Shown: positions 28,213-38,562, numbered from the stretch's first letter. The stretch: 64,000 bases of DNA from Pseudomonas sp. BP8 (GCF_017875955.1 NZ_JAGINK010000001.1:5799501-5863500); one strand, 5' to 3'. Program-made: numbers and translations. The notes: generated by a model not told the origin, from the letters alone.

Positions 28213-29478
28213 ATGAAGCGTCGCAGTCTGATCAAGGCCTTTACCCTCAGCGCATCGATTGCCGCCATGGGCCTGAGCTGGAGCATCCAGGCCGCCGAGA
28301 CCATCAAGGTCGGCATCCTGCATTCGCTGTCGGGGACCATGGCGATTTCCGAGACGTCACTCAAGGACATGGCCTTGATGACCATCGAAGAGATCAACGC
28401 CAAGGGTGGCGTCAACGGCAAGATGCTCGAACCGGTGGTGGTCGACCCGGCCTCCAACTGGCCGCTGTTCGCCGAAAAGAGCCGTCAGTTGCTGACCCAG
28501 GACAAGGTCGCGGTGGTGTTCGGCTGCTGGACCTCGGTGTCGCGCAAATCCGTGCTGCCGGTGTTCGAAGAGCTCAACGGCCTGCTGTTCTACCCGGTGC
28601 AATATGAAGGCGAAGAGATGTCGCCAAACGTCTTCTACACCGGCGCCGCGCCCAACCAGCAGGCGATCCCGGCCGTGGAGTACCTGATGGGCGAAGACGG
28701 CGGCAGCGCCAAGCGCTTCTTCCTGCTCGGCACCGACTACGTCTATCCGCGCACCACCAACAAGATCCTGCGCGCGTTCCTGCACAGCAAAGGCGTCGCC
28801 GACAAGGACATCGAAGAGGTGTACACGCCGTTCGGCCACAGCGACTACCAGACCATCGTCGCCAACATCAAGAAATTCTCCGCCGGCGGCAAGACCGCGG
28901 TGATCTCCACCGTCAACGGCGACTCCAACGTGCCGTTCTACAAGGAGCTGGCCAACCAGGGCCTGAAAGCTACCGACGTACCGGTGGTGGCGTTCTCGGT
29001 GGGCGAGGAAGAACTGCGCGGTATCGACACCAAGCCGCTGGTTGGGCACCTGGCCGCGTGGAACTACTTCGAGTCGGTGGATAACCCGGTCAACCAGAAG
29101 TTCGTCGCCGACTGGAAGGCCTACGCCAAGGCGAAGAACCTGCCGGGCGCCGACAAAGCCGTGACCAACGACCCGATGGAAGCCACCTATGTCGGCATCC
29201 ACATGTGGGCACAGGCCGCCGAGAAGGCCAAGTCGACCGACGTCGACAAGGTCCGCGAGGCCCTCGCCGGACAGAGCTTCAAGGCGCCGTCGGGCTACAC
29301 CCTGACCATGGACAAGACCAACCACCACCTGCACAAGCCGGTGATGATCGGCGAGATCCAGGATGACGGCCAGTTCAGCGTGGTCTGGGAAACCGAGCAG
29401 CCGTTGCGGGCGCAGCCTTGGAGCCCGTTCATTCCGGGTAACGACAAGCGGCCTGACTACGCGGTGAAAGGTAACTAA
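28213..29478 (+). CDS. urtA: Urea ABC transporter, periplasmic substrate-binding protein
   Basis: This 421-residue protein has a signal peptide (residues 1-28) with a twin-arginine-like K-R-R-S-L-I-K start. The mature protein is a type I binding fold of the branched-chain amino acid/amide class, beginning I-K-V-G-I-L-H-S-L-S-G-T-M-A-I-S as UrtA proteins do. It captures urea in the periplasm. The ATG at 28213 follows CGGAGAGAG. It is first in urtABCDE, behind the sigma-54 promoter. Confidence 0.95.
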   Translation: MKRRSLIKAFTLSASIAAMGLSWSIQAAETIKVGILHSLSGTMAISETSLKDMALMTIEEINAKGGVNGKMLEPVVVDPASNWPLFAEKSRQLLTQDKVAVVFGCWTSVSRKSVLPVFEELNGLLFYPVQYEGEEMSPNVFYTGAAPNQQAIPAVEYLMGEDGGSAKRFFLLGTDYVYPRTTNKILRAFLHSKGVADKDIEEVYTPFGHSDYQTIVANIKKFSAGGKTAVISTVNGDSNVPFYKELANQGLKATDVPVVAFSVGEEELRGIDTKPLVGHLAAWNYFESVDNPVNQKFVADWKAYAKAKNLPGADKAVTNDPMEATYVGIHMWAQAAEKAKSTDVDKVREALAGQSFKAPSGYTLTMDKTNHHLHKPVMIGEIQDDGQFSVVWETEQPLRAQPWSPFIPGNDKRPDYAVKGN

Positions 29479-29484
29479 GCGCAC

Positions 29485-29522
29485 GGGGCCGCGTTGCGGC
29501 CCATTCGCGGGGCAAGCCCGCG
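29485..29522. repeat. Two hairpins (one a REP core) between urtA and urtB
   Basis: The urtA-urtB gap contains GGGCCGC-GTT-GCGGCCC (29486-29502), then the REP core CGCGGGGCAAGCCCGCG. Their position inside an operon after the binding-protein gene suggests a role in uneven expression of urtA and the permease genes, by stabilising or partly terminating the upstream mRNA (inference). Confidence 0.7.
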
Positions 29523-29567
29523 CCCACGCTGCCCGCGGTGCATCCGCCTTTTTTCCAGGAATACCCC

Positions 29568-31055
29568 ATGCTCAGATTCCTGCTCGCCCTGCTCCTGCTG
29601 TTGCCCTTGGCAGCCCAGGCCAGCGAAGGCGAATTGTTCTTCACTGCCAAGCCCGCCGAGCAGGCCCGCCTGCTTCAGGACTGGGCTGCGCAGCCGACAC
29701 CGGAGCGCCTGGCCCTGCTCACCTCGCTCAAGCAAGGTCGCATCGCCGCAGACGACAGCCGCAAGATCCGCCTGAACAACCGCCTGCGCGGCTTGATCGA
29801 CAACGCCCTGGCCAGCCACCAGTTGTTCAGCGACGATCCCGCCGTGCGCCTGACCGCCGCCAGCGAACTGCAGCGCAGCGCGCAGCCGGCGCAGATGGCC
29901 TTCCTCGACCGGCGCTTCGCCAGCGAACCGGACGCCGCCGTGCACGCCGCACTGGGCCTGGCCCTGGCCAACCTGCAACTGGACGCCGGCGAGCCTGCGG
30001 TGCGTCTGGCGGCCGTACGCCTGCTCGGTGAAACCGGCGACCCGCTGGCCCGCACCCGTCTCGAAAGCCTGCTCCAGCCGGGTGCCGAAAGTGACGCAGG
30101 GGTGCGCACCGCCGCTGAAACCAGCCTGGCCCAGGTCAAGCGCAAACTGCTCATCGGCGAGCTGCTCGGCCAAGCGTTCAGCGGCCTGTCGCTGGGTTCG
30201 ATCCTGTTGCTCGCAGCACTTGGCCTGGCAATCACCTTCGGCCTGCTCGGGGTGATCAACATGGCCCATGGCGAGATGCTCATGCTCGGCGCCTACAGCA
30301 CCTACATGGTTCAGGTCCTGCTCCAGCGCTACTTGCCCGGGGCGATCGAGTTCTACCCATTGATCGCCCTGCCGGTGGCCTTCGCCGTCAGTGCCGGGGT
30401 CGGCATGGCGCTGGAACGCACGGTGATCCGCCACCTGTATGGCCGCCCGCTGGAAACCCTGCTGGCGACCTGGGGCATCAGCCTGATCCTGATCCAGGCG
30501 ATCCGCCTGCTGTTCGGCGCACAGAACGTCGAAGTGGCCAACCCGGCCTGGCTGTCGGGTGGCATTCAGGTGCTGCCCAACCTGGTGCTGCCGTACAACC
30601 GCCTGGTGATCATCGCCTTTGCCCTCGCGGTGGTGTTGCTGACCTGGCTGCTGCTCAACCGCACCCGGCTCGGCCTGAACGTGCGTGCGGTGACCCAGAA
30701 CCGCAACATGGCCGCCTGCTGCGGGGTGTCCACCGGACACGTCGACATGCTCGCCTTCGGCCTCGGCTCGGGCATTGCCGGGCTGGGCGGCGTGGCCCTG
30801 AGCCAGGTCGGCAACGTCGGCCCGGACCTCGGCCAGAGCTACATCATCGACTCGTTCCTGGTGGTGGTGCTCGGCGGCGTTGGCCAGCTGGCCGGCAGCC
30901 TCTGGGCCGCATTCGGCCTGGGCATCGCCAATAAATTGCTGGAACCGCAGATCGGTGCGGTGCTTGGCAAGATTCTCATCCTTGCGCTGATCATCCTGTT
31001 CATCCAGAAGCGTCCGCAAGGCTTGTTCGCCCTCAAGGGACGGGTAATCGACTGA
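29568..31055 (+). CDS. urtB: Urea ABC transporter, permease UrtB
   Basis: This 495-residue inner-membrane permease of the LivH type has a signal-like N-terminus (residues 1-20) and then an extra domain of about 190 residues with repeated helical pairs rich in Ala/Leu/Arg. The membrane permease core follows from about residue 195 (G-L-L-G-V-I-N-M-A-H-G-E). The N-terminal extension is usual for UrtB and absent from LivH. The ATG at 29568 follows AGGAA. The stop overlaps the urtC start by one base. Confidence 0.94.
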   Translation: MLRFLLALLLLLPLAAQASEGELFFTAKPAEQARLLQDWAAQPTPERLALLTSLKQGRIAADDSRKIRLNNRLRGLIDNALASHQLFSDDPAVRLTAASELQRSAQPAQMAFLDRRFASEPDAAVHAALGLALANLQLDAGEPAVRLAAVRLLGETGDPLARTRLESLLQPGAESDAGVRTAAETSLAQVKRKLLIGELLGQAFSGLSLGSILLLAALGLAITFGLLGVINMAHGEMLMLGAYSTYMVQVLLQRYLPGAIEFYPLIALPVAFAVSAGVGMALERTVIRHLYGRPLETLLATWGISLILIQAIRLLFGAQNVEVANPAWLSGGIQVLPNLVLPYNRLVIIAFALAVVLLTWLLLNRTRLGLNVRAVTQNRNMAACCGVSTGHVDMLAFGLGSGIAGLGGVALSQVGNVGPDLGQSYIIDSFLVVVLGGVGQLAGSLWAAFGLGIANKLLEPQIGAVLGKILILALIILFIQKRPQGLFALKGRVID

Positions 31056-32130
31056 TGAACCAGCCACTGCTTGTCACCGCCACGCAAAAGGCCGGGCCGC
31101 GCTTGTCGCTGGCCATCGGCGCCGTCGTCATCCTCATCCTGCTGGCCCTGCCGCTGCTGTCACTGCTGCCCGCAGGGCATGCGCTGCAGGTCTCGGCCTA
31201 CACCCTGACGCTGGTCGGCAAGATCCTCTGTTATGCCATCGTCGCCCTCGCCCTGGACCTGGTCTGGGGCTATGCCGGGCTGCTGTCGCTCGGCCACGGG
31301 CTGTTCTTCGCCCTCGGTGGCTATGCCATGGGCATGTACCTCATGCGCCAGGCCGCTGGCGACGGTCTGCCGGGTTTCATGACCTTTCTGTCGTGGACCG
31401 AGTTGCCCTGGTACTGGGCCGGCACCCAGCACTTTGCCTGGGCCATGTGCCTGGTAGTGCTGGCGCCGGGCTTGCTCGCGCTGGTGTTCGGCTGGTTCGC
31501 GTTCCGCTCGCGGATCAAAGGCGTGTACTTCTCGATCATGACCCAGGCGTTGACCTTCGCCGGCATGTTGCTGTTCTTCCGCAACGAAACCGGCTTTGGC
31601 GGCAACAACGGCTTTACCAGTTTTCGGACCATCCTCGGCTTCGACATCGCCGCGCAAGGCACCCGCGCGGTGCTGTTCCTGCTCACCGTCGGCCTGTTGC
31701 TGGCCAGCCTGTACCTGTGCTGGCGGCTGACCCGGAGCAAGTTCGGCCGGCTGCTGACGGCACTGCGTGACTCGGAGAACCGCCTGATGTTCTGCGGCTA
31801 CGACCCACGCGGCTTCAAACTGCTGGTGTGGGTGCTCAGCGCGGTGCTGTGCGGCCTGGCTGGCGCGCTGTATGTGCCGCAGGTGGGCATCATCAACCCC
31901 AGCGAAATGTCGCCAACCAACTCCATCGAAGCTGCCGTGTGGGTTGCCCTCGGCGGGCGCGGCACGCTGATCGGCCCGCTGCTCGGCGCCGGTCTGGTCA
32001 ACGGCATGAAGAGCTGGTTTACCGTGGCTTTCCCGGAGTTCTGGCTGTTCTTCCTCGGTGCGCTGTTCATCATCGTCACCCTGTACCTGCCCAAGGGCGT
32101 GATCGGCCTGTTGAAGAAAAGGAGCCAGCC

Positions 32131-32134
<4 letters not shown>
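31055..32134 (+). CDS. urtC: Urea ABC transporter, permease UrtC
   Basis: This 359-residue LivM-type permease has about nine to ten membrane segments, with the family motif W-G-Y-A-G-L-L-S-L-G-H-G at about 70-81 and a short cytoplasmic C-terminus. It pairs with UrtB to form the urea channel. The start overlaps the urtB stop (TGATGA) and its end overlaps the urtD start by four bases. Confidence 0.95.
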
Positions 32135-32988
<854 letters not shown>

Positions 32989-33011
32989 AGCTCACCCCAC
33001 ATCAATGCAAT

Positions 33012-33046
33012 CCCTGTAGGAGCGGCGGTGCGGCGATCTCGCAGGG
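33012..33046. repeat. REP-like inverted repeat between urtD and urtE
   Basis: CCCTGTAGGAGCGGC at the left and GATCTCGCAGGG at the right form an imperfect hairpin that starts like the local REP but diverges. It lies inside the urt operon, just before the urtE ribosome site. Confidence 0.6.
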
Positions 33047-33064
33047 AAGCAAGAGGACGTACAT

Positions 33065-33763
33065 ATGCTGAAAATCGATACCCTGCACCAGTACTACGGC
33101 GGCAGCCATATCCTGCGCGGCTTGTCCTTCGAGGCCAAGGTCGGTGAAGTGACCTGCCTGCTCGGGCGCAACGGCGTGGGCAAGACCACCCTGTTGCGCT
33201 GCCTGATGGGCCTGGTCGCGCCGCGTGAGGGCAGTGTGCACTGGGAAGGCCAGCCGATCACCACGCTCAAGCCGCAACAGCGCGTGCATGCCGGCATCGC
33301 CTACGTGCCCCAGGGCCGTGAAATCTTCCCGCGCCTGACCGTCGAGGAAAACCTGCTGATGGGCCTGTCGCGCTTCCCGGCGCGCGAGGCCCGCGAAGTG
33401 CCAGCGTTCATCTACGAGCTGTTCCCGGTGCTCGAGCAGATGAAACAGCGCCGCGGCGGCGACCTGTCCGGCGGCCAGCAGCAACAGCTGGCCATCGGCC
33501 GTGCCCTGGCCAGCCGGCCGCGGCTGCTGATCCTCGATGAACCTACCGAAGGCATTCAGCCGTCGGTGATCAAGGAAATTGGCGCGGTCATCCGCAAGCT
33601 GGCCGACCGCGGCGACATGGCCATCCTGCTGGTCGAACAGTTCTACGATTTTGCCGAGGCGTTGGCCGATCAGTACCTGGTCATGGCCCGCGGCGAGATC
33701 ATCCAGCAGGGCCGTGGGGAAAACATGCAGGCCGAAGGTGTACGCGGGCTGGTAACCATTTAA
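33065..33763 (+). CDS. urtE: Urea ABC transporter, ATP-binding protein UrtE
   Basis: This 232-residue LivF-type ATPase has Walker A G-R-N-G-V-G-K-T-T, signature L-S-G-G-Q-Q-Q and Walker B L-L-I-L-D-E-P-T-E-G-I-Q-P. It dimerises with UrtD to drive urea import. It is last in the operon; no urease gene follows, and mddA starts 32 bases later in the same direction. Confidence 0.95.
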   Translation: MLKIDTLHQYYGGSHILRGLSFEAKVGEVTCLLGRNGVGKTTLLRCLMGLVAPREGSVHWEGQPITTLKPQQRVHAGIAYVPQGREIFPRLTVEENLLMGLSRFPAREAREVPAFIYELFPVLEQMKQRRGGDLSGGQQQQLAIGRALASRPRLLILDEPTEGIQPSVIKEIGAVIRKLADRGDMAILLVEQFYDFAEALADQYLVMARGEIIQQGRGENMQAEGVRGLVTI

Positions 33764-33795
33764 TCTGCAGGCCTATCCCCTGCGAGACGCTTGTC

Positions 33796-34311
33796 ATGAG
33801 TTACGAGATCCGCGAGGCCCTGGCCACTGATGTGCCGGGCATCCTCGACATCTACAACGACGCCGTGCGCAACACCACGGCGATCTGGAACGAAACCCCG
33901 GTAGACCTGGCCAACCGCCAGGCCTGGTTCGCAGCGCGCGCGCAGCAGGGTTATCCGATCCTGGTCGCGGTGGATGACAGTGGCGTGCTGGGTTATGCAT
34001 CGTTTGGCGACTGGCGCCCGTTCGAAGGCTTCCGGCATACGGTGGAACATTCGGTGTATGTACGAGGCGATCAGCGCGGCAAGGGCCTTGGGCCGGTATT
34101 GATGCAGGGGCTGGTCGAGCGTGCCCGGACGTGTGGCAAGCATGTGATGGTGGCGGCGATCGAGAGTGGCAATGCGGCGTCGGTGCGCCTGCATGAGCGG
34201 CTGGGCTTCGTGGTCACCGGGCACATGCCACAGGTGGGGGTGAAGTTTGGCCGCTGGCTGGATCTGACCTTCATGCAGTTGCTGTTGAACCCAGGGGCTG
34301 AGCCTGCCTGA
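33796..34311 (+). CDS. mddA: GNAT acetyltransferase, methionine sulfoximine/sulfone type
   Basis: This 171-residue GCN5-type acetyltransferase closely resembles P. aeruginosa PA4866 (MddA, recalled), which acetylates methionine sulfoximine and sulfone, toxic glutamine synthetase inhibitors. The shared block I-Y-N-D-A-V-R-N-T-T-A-I-W-N-E-T-P is at about 17-33, and the acetyl-CoA loop (R-G-D-Q-R-G-K-G-L-G) at about 91-100. It also resembles phosphinothricin acetyltransferases. The location next to the urea system agrees with nitrogen-linked expression, and it may be cotranscribed with urtE. Confidence 0.85.
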   Translation: MSYEIREALATDVPGILDIYNDAVRNTTAIWNETPVDLANRQAWFAARAQQGYPILVAVDDSGVLGYASFGDWRPFEGFRHTVEHSVYVRGDQRGKGLGPVLMQGLVERARTCGKHVMVAAIESGNAASVRLHERLGFVVTGHMPQVGVKFGRWLDLTFMQLLLNPGAEPA

Positions 34312-34314
34312 TCA

Positions 34315-34387
34315 GGGCCTCTTCGCAGGGCAAGCCCGCGCCTTCGGGATCTGTCCTGCAGGAGCGGGCTTGCCCCGCGAAGAGGCC
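34315..34387. repeat. Inverted pair of REP sequences
   Basis: Forward REP (GGCCTCTTCGCAGGGCAAGC) and inverted REP (CCTGCAGGAGCGGGCTTGCC) fill the space between the converging mddA and the metal-chelate ATPase gene. This is probably a bidirectional transcription boundary. Confidence 0.9.
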
Positions 34388-34407
34388 GCCGCCGACACCC
34401 CGCAACA

Positions 34408-35169
34408 TCACACCATCGCGCCATCCACCAACACCTGCAAGCGCCCACGCGAACAGCGCTCGACCCGCGCCTCGACGCCATACACCTCAGCCAGCAGCCC
34501 CGCCGTCAGCACCTGCGCAGGCGCCCCGCTCGCCACCACCCGGCCCTGGCTCAGCACCACCAGCCAGTCCGCATGGCTTGCCGCCAGGTTGATATCGTGC
34601 AGCACTGCCACCGCCAGCAAGCGATGGGCAACCACCCGCTCGCGCACGGCATCCATCACCCGCAACTGGTAGTGCAGGTCCAGCGCGCTGGTCGGTTCGT
34701 CGAGCAACAGCACCTGCGGATTACGCGCCAGCAACTGCGTCAACGCCACCAACTGACGCTGACCGCCAGACAAACTGTTCAACGGCTGCTCGGCCAGATG
34801 CTCGATGCCCAACTGGCGCAACGCCTGGTACGCCACCTCGAGCAGGTTGTCGCCGCCGCTCAGACGCAGCGCCGCGACAATGCTCTCCAGCACCCCCAGG
34901 GCGATCCCGGGCGGCAACTGCTGGGGCATGTAGGCCAGCCGCCGTGAGCGCTCGGCCAAGCCCAGCCGGGTCACATCCTGGCCATCCAGTTGCAGCGAAC
35001 CCTTCATCCGTTCCAGCCCGGCAATCGCCCGCAGCAAGGTCGATTTGCCCGCGCCATTCGGCCCGACCAGCGCCACCAGGCTGCCGCCCGGCAAGGCAGG
35101 CAAGCTCAGGCCCGTGATGATCGTGCGCGGCCCATAGGCCACCGACAGGTCATTGATCAACAGGCTCAT
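34408..35169 (-). CDS. ABC transporter ATPase, FecE/BtuD type (iron or other metal chelate)
   Basis: This 253-residue cytoplasmic ATPase has Walker A G-P-N-G-A-G-K-S-T, signature L-S-G-G-Q-R-Q and Walker B V-L-L-L-D-E-P-T-S-A-L-D. Sequence style and its permease and binding-protein partners place it in the iron-siderophore/haem/cobalamin class. The start overlaps the permease stop by four bases. The ligand cannot be read from sequence. Confidence 0.9.
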   Translation of the reverse strand: MSLLINDLSVAYGPRTIITGLSLPALPGGSLVALVGPNGAGKSTLLRAIAGLERMKGSLQLDGQDVTRLGLAERSRRLAYMPQQLPPGIALGVLESIVAALRLSGGDNLLEVAYQALRQLGIEHLAEQPLNSLSGGQRQLVALTQLLARNPQVLLLDEPTSALDLHYQLRVMDAVRERVVAHRLLAVAVLHDINLAASHADWLVVLSQGRVVASGAPAQVLTAGLLAEVYGVEARVERCSRGRLQVLVDGAMV

Positions 35170-36227
35170 GCACGCCTCCCACGACGGAACACCAACGCCA
35201 CGAACACCGGCACCCCGACCAATGCAGTGACGATGCCCACCGGCACGATCACCCCAGGCAGGATCACCTTGCTGGCGATCGATGACAGCGACAACAGCAA
35301 TGCGCCGACCAACGCGCTGGCCGGCAACAGGAAACGCTGGTCCTCACCCACCAGCAGCCGAGCAATGTGCGGGCCGACCAGGCCGATAAAACCAATGGTG
35401 CCGACAAACGCCACGGCCGTGGCCGAGAGCAGGCTGATACGCAGCAGGGAGGCGATCCGCAGCCGCCGCGTGTCGACGCCAAAACTGCGCGCGCGGTCTT
35501 CGCCCATGCGCAGCAGGGTCAAGGCGGGTGCGGCGCGCAGCGAGAACGGCGCCACCAGCAGCAACACCAGCGCCAACAGGCCGAGCTTGTGCCAGTCGGC
35601 CCGCGCCAGGCTACCCATGGTCCAGAACACCAGTTGCTGCAGCACGTCCTCGGTCGCCAGCAACTGCAGCAGCGAGACCAGCGCATTGCAGCTGAACACC
35701 AGCGCGATACCCAACAGCACCAGGCTTTCCACCCCGGCGCCACGCACACGCGCCATGGCCTGCAACAGCACCACCGACAGACAGGCGAACACGAACGCCA
35801 TCAATGGCACCTGAACCGCCGGCTCAAGCCAGGCAACCGCCAACGGATAGGCAATCGCCAGCGAGGCGCCCAGGGCTGCCGACGACGACACGCCCAAGGT
35901 AAACGGGCTGGCCAGCGGGTTGTCGAGGATCGCCTGCATTTCAGCGCCGGCCAGCGCCAGCGCGGCGCCGACCAGCACCGCCATCAGGGCATAGGGCAAG
36001 CGTACGTTCCAGATGATCACCTGCTCGGTGGCGCTCAGTGCGTGCGGGTCGAGCACGCCCTGCAGCAGGCGCCCCAGGCTCATGCCGGACGCACCGCTGG
36101 CCAGGTCACCGAGTACCGACAGCAGCAACAGCGCGGCTATACCGGCGACCAGCGCTGTCCGCCGCCAGAGCAGGCGGCGGTAGCGCCAGGCCGCCAGTGC
36201 TGCGCCGTCGTGTGCAAGCGAAGTCAC
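35166..36227 (-). CDS. ABC transporter permease, FecCD/BtuC type
   Basis: This 353-residue inner-membrane permease has about ten helices. Motifs of the FecCD family are present, including R-L-P-Y-A-L-M-A-V-L-V-G-A-A-L-A-L-A-G-A near 74-93 and G-F-I-G-L-V-G-P-H-I-A-R near 284-295. It couples with the downstream ATPase and with the binding protein, whose end it overlaps by four bases. Confidence 0.92.
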   Translation of the reverse strand: MTSLAHDGAALAAWRYRRLLWRRTALVAGIAALLLLSVLGDLASGASGMSLGRLLQGVLDPHALSATEQVIIWNVRLPYALMAVLVGAALALAGAEMQAILDNPLASPFTLGVSSSAALGASLAIAYPLAVAWLEPAVQVPLMAFVFACLSVVLLQAMARVRGAGVESLVLLGIALVFSCNALVSLLQLLATEDVLQQLVFWTMGSLARADWHKLGLLALVLLLVAPFSLRAAPALTLLRMGEDRARSFGVDTRRLRIASLLRISLLSATAVAFVGTIGFIGLVGPHIARLLVGEDQRFLLPASALVGALLLSLSSIASKVILPGVIVPVGIVTALVGVPVFVALVFRRGRRA

Positions 36228-37318
36228 TTGGCGTCGATCCAGTACTGGCCTTCAAGGCCGACATGCAGCAGCTGATTGATCTCGGCCATGGTCGCCTGTG
36301 GGTCGACATCGGCAAAACGCTCGGGGTGAACCCAACGCGCCATGGCCTCGACCGCGAGGATATTGAAGGGTGAGTTGTAGAAGTCATGCCAGAGGGCGTG
36401 CGCATGGCCCGCCTGGATCGGCCGCAACGGGGCGAACTCGGGCCGAGCGGTAATCTGAGCAAGGCTCTGGCGGGCGGTGTCGGCTGTCACACCGGCGCCC
36501 AGCAATACGCCCGGCGCACGGTTGCCGGTGGCGATGTAGATATCCGGATCGGCCTGCAAGACATACTCGACACTGACATCACCCAGTGCCCCCGGCACCA
36601 CATCGGCGCCAATGTTATGCCCGCCCACCGCCTGCACCAGGCTGCCCAGGCCGCTCTTGCCGGTGGTGTGCCCCGGCGCCTGCCAGACGCCCGCCAGCAG
36701 TTCGAGGAAGACCTTGGGCCGCTCGCTGTCACTGAGCCCGGCGACGCGTTCGGTGACGTTCGCGAGGTGCCGGTCATACAGGTCCAGATACTGCTTGGCC
36801 TCGCGCTCACGACCCAGTAATTGGCCGAGCGCTTCAAGACTGACCCGGGTGTTCTTGATCGGGTGCACGCGGAAGTCGATGAACAGCACCGGCACCCCGG
36901 CCTTGGCTAGCAGGTCGGCGACCGGACTGTGTTGGGTCGGGCCCTCGCCAGCAATGCTGAACACCGCCAGGTCCGGTTTCAAGGCCAGGATCTGCTCGGC
37001 GCTGACGCTCTGCTCGGACGCTTGGCCGATCAGCGGCAACTGAGTGATCTGCGGGTACTGCTTGGCGTAGATCGCGTAGGTATGCGGATCCAGCAGGCGC
37101 ATGTCGTTCTGCCAGCCGACCACGCGCTGGAACGGGTTATCGCGGTCGAGCAGCGCCAGGGCGAAGAACAGCCGGCCTTCGCCGAGGACGATGCGTTGCG
37201 GCGCATGGTCGATCTCGACTTTGCGGCCGAGTACGTCGGTGACTTGTACCGCACTGGCGGACTGGGCGAAACCTAGGCAGGTCGCCAGCAGCAGGAAGGC
37301 ATGGATGAGCGCGCGCAT
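36224..37318 (-). CDS. ABC transporter periplasmic binding protein for an iron or metal chelate
   Basis: This 364-residue type III binding protein has a signal peptide (cleavage near residue 23, A-S-A). The mature part starts V-Q-V-T-D-V-L-G-R-K-V-E-I-D-H-A-P-Q-R-I, typical of FepB/FecB-like proteins. It is first of a three-gene operon and is longer than many family members. No TonB receptor, siderophore gene or Fur-box-like sequence lies close by, so the ligand is open: siderophore, haem, or another chelate. Confidence 0.85.
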   Translation of the reverse strand: MRALIHAFLLLATCLGFAQSASAVQVTDVLGRKVEIDHAPQRIVLGEGRLFFALALLDRDNPFQRVVGWQNDMRLLDPHTYAIYAKQYPQITQLPLIGQASEQSVSAEQILALKPDLAVFSIAGEGPTQHSPVADLLAKAGVPVLFIDFRVHPIKNTRVSLEALGQLLGREREAKQYLDLYDRHLANVTERVAGLSDSERPKVFLELLAGVWQAPGHTTGKSGLGSLVQAVGGHNIGADVVPGALGDVSVEYVLQADPDIYIATGNRAPGVLLGAGVTADTARQSLAQITARPEFAPLRPIQAGHAHALWHDFYNSPFNILAVEAMARWVHPERFADVDPQATMAEINQLLHVGLEGQYWIDAK

Positions 37319-37447
37319 CGGAGGAAATCCCCTGACAGAGAATCGAAGCGCGGCATTCTAGCCAGACGGGCGGGCCTGCCGGTGTACGCGAATGTATTGC
37401 GGGGGTGGGGTTGCTGCACAATCCATTACATAGCTGTGCTGGATGGC

Positions 37448-37544
37448 ACCGGCGTTGCCGGTGTTCGCGGGGCGAGCCCGCTCCTACAGGGGCTGGGTGC
37501 TCTTCACGGGGGGAGAAGCCGGCGAAGGGCCGCAAGGCGGCCCC
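37448..37544. repeat. REP half-site and GC-rich hairpin between two leftward genes
   Basis: One REP (37463-37490, ending CCCGCTCCTACAGG) and a separate stem GGGCCGC-AA-GGCGGCCC at 37527-37544 lie between the binding-protein gene and the MDR gene. The hairpin is 8 bases past the MDR stop and may end its transcript. Confidence 0.7.
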
Positions 37545-37551
37545 AGCGACC

Positions 37552-38562
37552 TTAGAAGGTCAGGCAGATCTTGCCAAAGTGGCGGTTGCTCTCCTGATAC
37601 TGGAACGCCTCAACGATCTGTTCCAGCTCGAAATGCTTGTCGACCACCGGCCGCAGGCCATTGCTATCGATCGCCCGTACCATCGCCTGCTGCTGAGCAC
37701 GGCTGCCGACCAATACCCCTTGCAGACGAATCTGGCGCACCAGCGCCTGGACCAACGGCAGTTGCCCGGCAACCCCGGTGAGGATGCCGATCAGCGACAC
37801 ATGCCCGCCAATGCGCGCGGCAATCATCGACTGCTCCAGGGTCGCCGGGCCACCGACCTCGATGACATGGTCGACACCGCGATTGTCAGTGAGCTGGCGC
37901 ACCTGCTCACCCCAGGCGGGGGTGGTGCGGTAGTTGATCACATGATCAGCCCCGAGCGCCTTGAGCCGCTCCAGCTTGGCCTCGCTCGACGACGTGGCGA
38001 TCACCGTTGCCCCGGCCAACTTGGCGAACTGCAGGGCAAAAATGGAAACGCCGCCGGTGCCCTGCACCAGTACGCTGTCGCCAGGCTTGAGGTGGTCATC
38101 GGCCATCAGCGCACGCCAGGCGGTGAGGCCGGCGGTGGTCAGGGTGGCGGCTTCGGCGTGGCTGTAACCCTTTGGCGCCAGGGTGAACGCGGTGGCGCGG
38201 GCTGTGACCTGCTCGCGGGCATAACCATCGATGCCGTCACCCGGGACAGTGGCGAAGCCCTCGACCAAGGGCTGGCCGTCGAGCCAGTCGGGGAAGAAGG
38301 TGCTGACCACGGCATCACCGACCTTGAACTCGCTGACGCCAGCGCCCACCGCGAGCACTTCACCCGCACCATCGGCCATGGGAATGCGTTGTTCGCTCGG
38401 CCCCCACATGCCGCTGACCACGGCGAAGTCATGGTAGTTGAGCGAGCTGGCGTGCAGGCGCACGGTGATCTCGCCGGCCTGTGGCGCGACGGCCTCGCAA
38501 GTGCCGACCTGAACCTTGTCGTAACCGCCGCCTGGCTGGACGTAGATGGCCTTGCTGCTCAT
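37552..38562 (-). CDS. NAD(P)-dependent MDR oxidoreductase (quinone reductase/alcohol dehydrogenase-like)
   Basis: This 336-residue medium-chain dehydrogenase/reductase has a GroES-like N-domain and a Rossmann domain with V-Q-G-T-G-G-V-S-I-F-A at about 165-175. It lacks the four-Cys structural zinc loop, and the usual catalytic-zinc Cys near residue 40 is not seen (S-S-L-N-Y-H-D-F-A-V-V-S). It therefore resembles zinc-independent quinone oxidoreductases more than true alcohol dehydrogenases, whatever the family label. Single gene; substrate unknown. Confidence 0.8.
   Translation of the reverse strand: MSSKAIYVQPGGGYDKVQVGTCEAVAPQAGEITVRLHASSLNYHDFAVVSGMWGPSEQRIPMADGAGEVLAVGAGVSEFKVGDAVVSTFFPDWLDGQPLVEGFATVPGDGIDGYAREQVTARATAFTLAPKGYSHAEAATLTTAGLTAWRALMADDHLKPGDSVLVQGTGGVSIFALQFAKLAGATVIATSSSEAKLERLKALGADHVINYRTTPAWGEQVRQLTDNRGVDHVIEVGGPATLEQSMIAARIGGHVSLIGILTGVAGQLPLVQALVRQIRLQGVLVGSRAQQQAMVRAIDSNGLRPVVDKHFELEQIVEAFQYQESNRHFGKICLTF

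Noticed and set aside
36224-37318. Naming the binding protein as a haem- or B12-specific protein
   Set aside because: No residue pattern or neighbour decides between haem, siderophore or corrinoid, so only the family is given.
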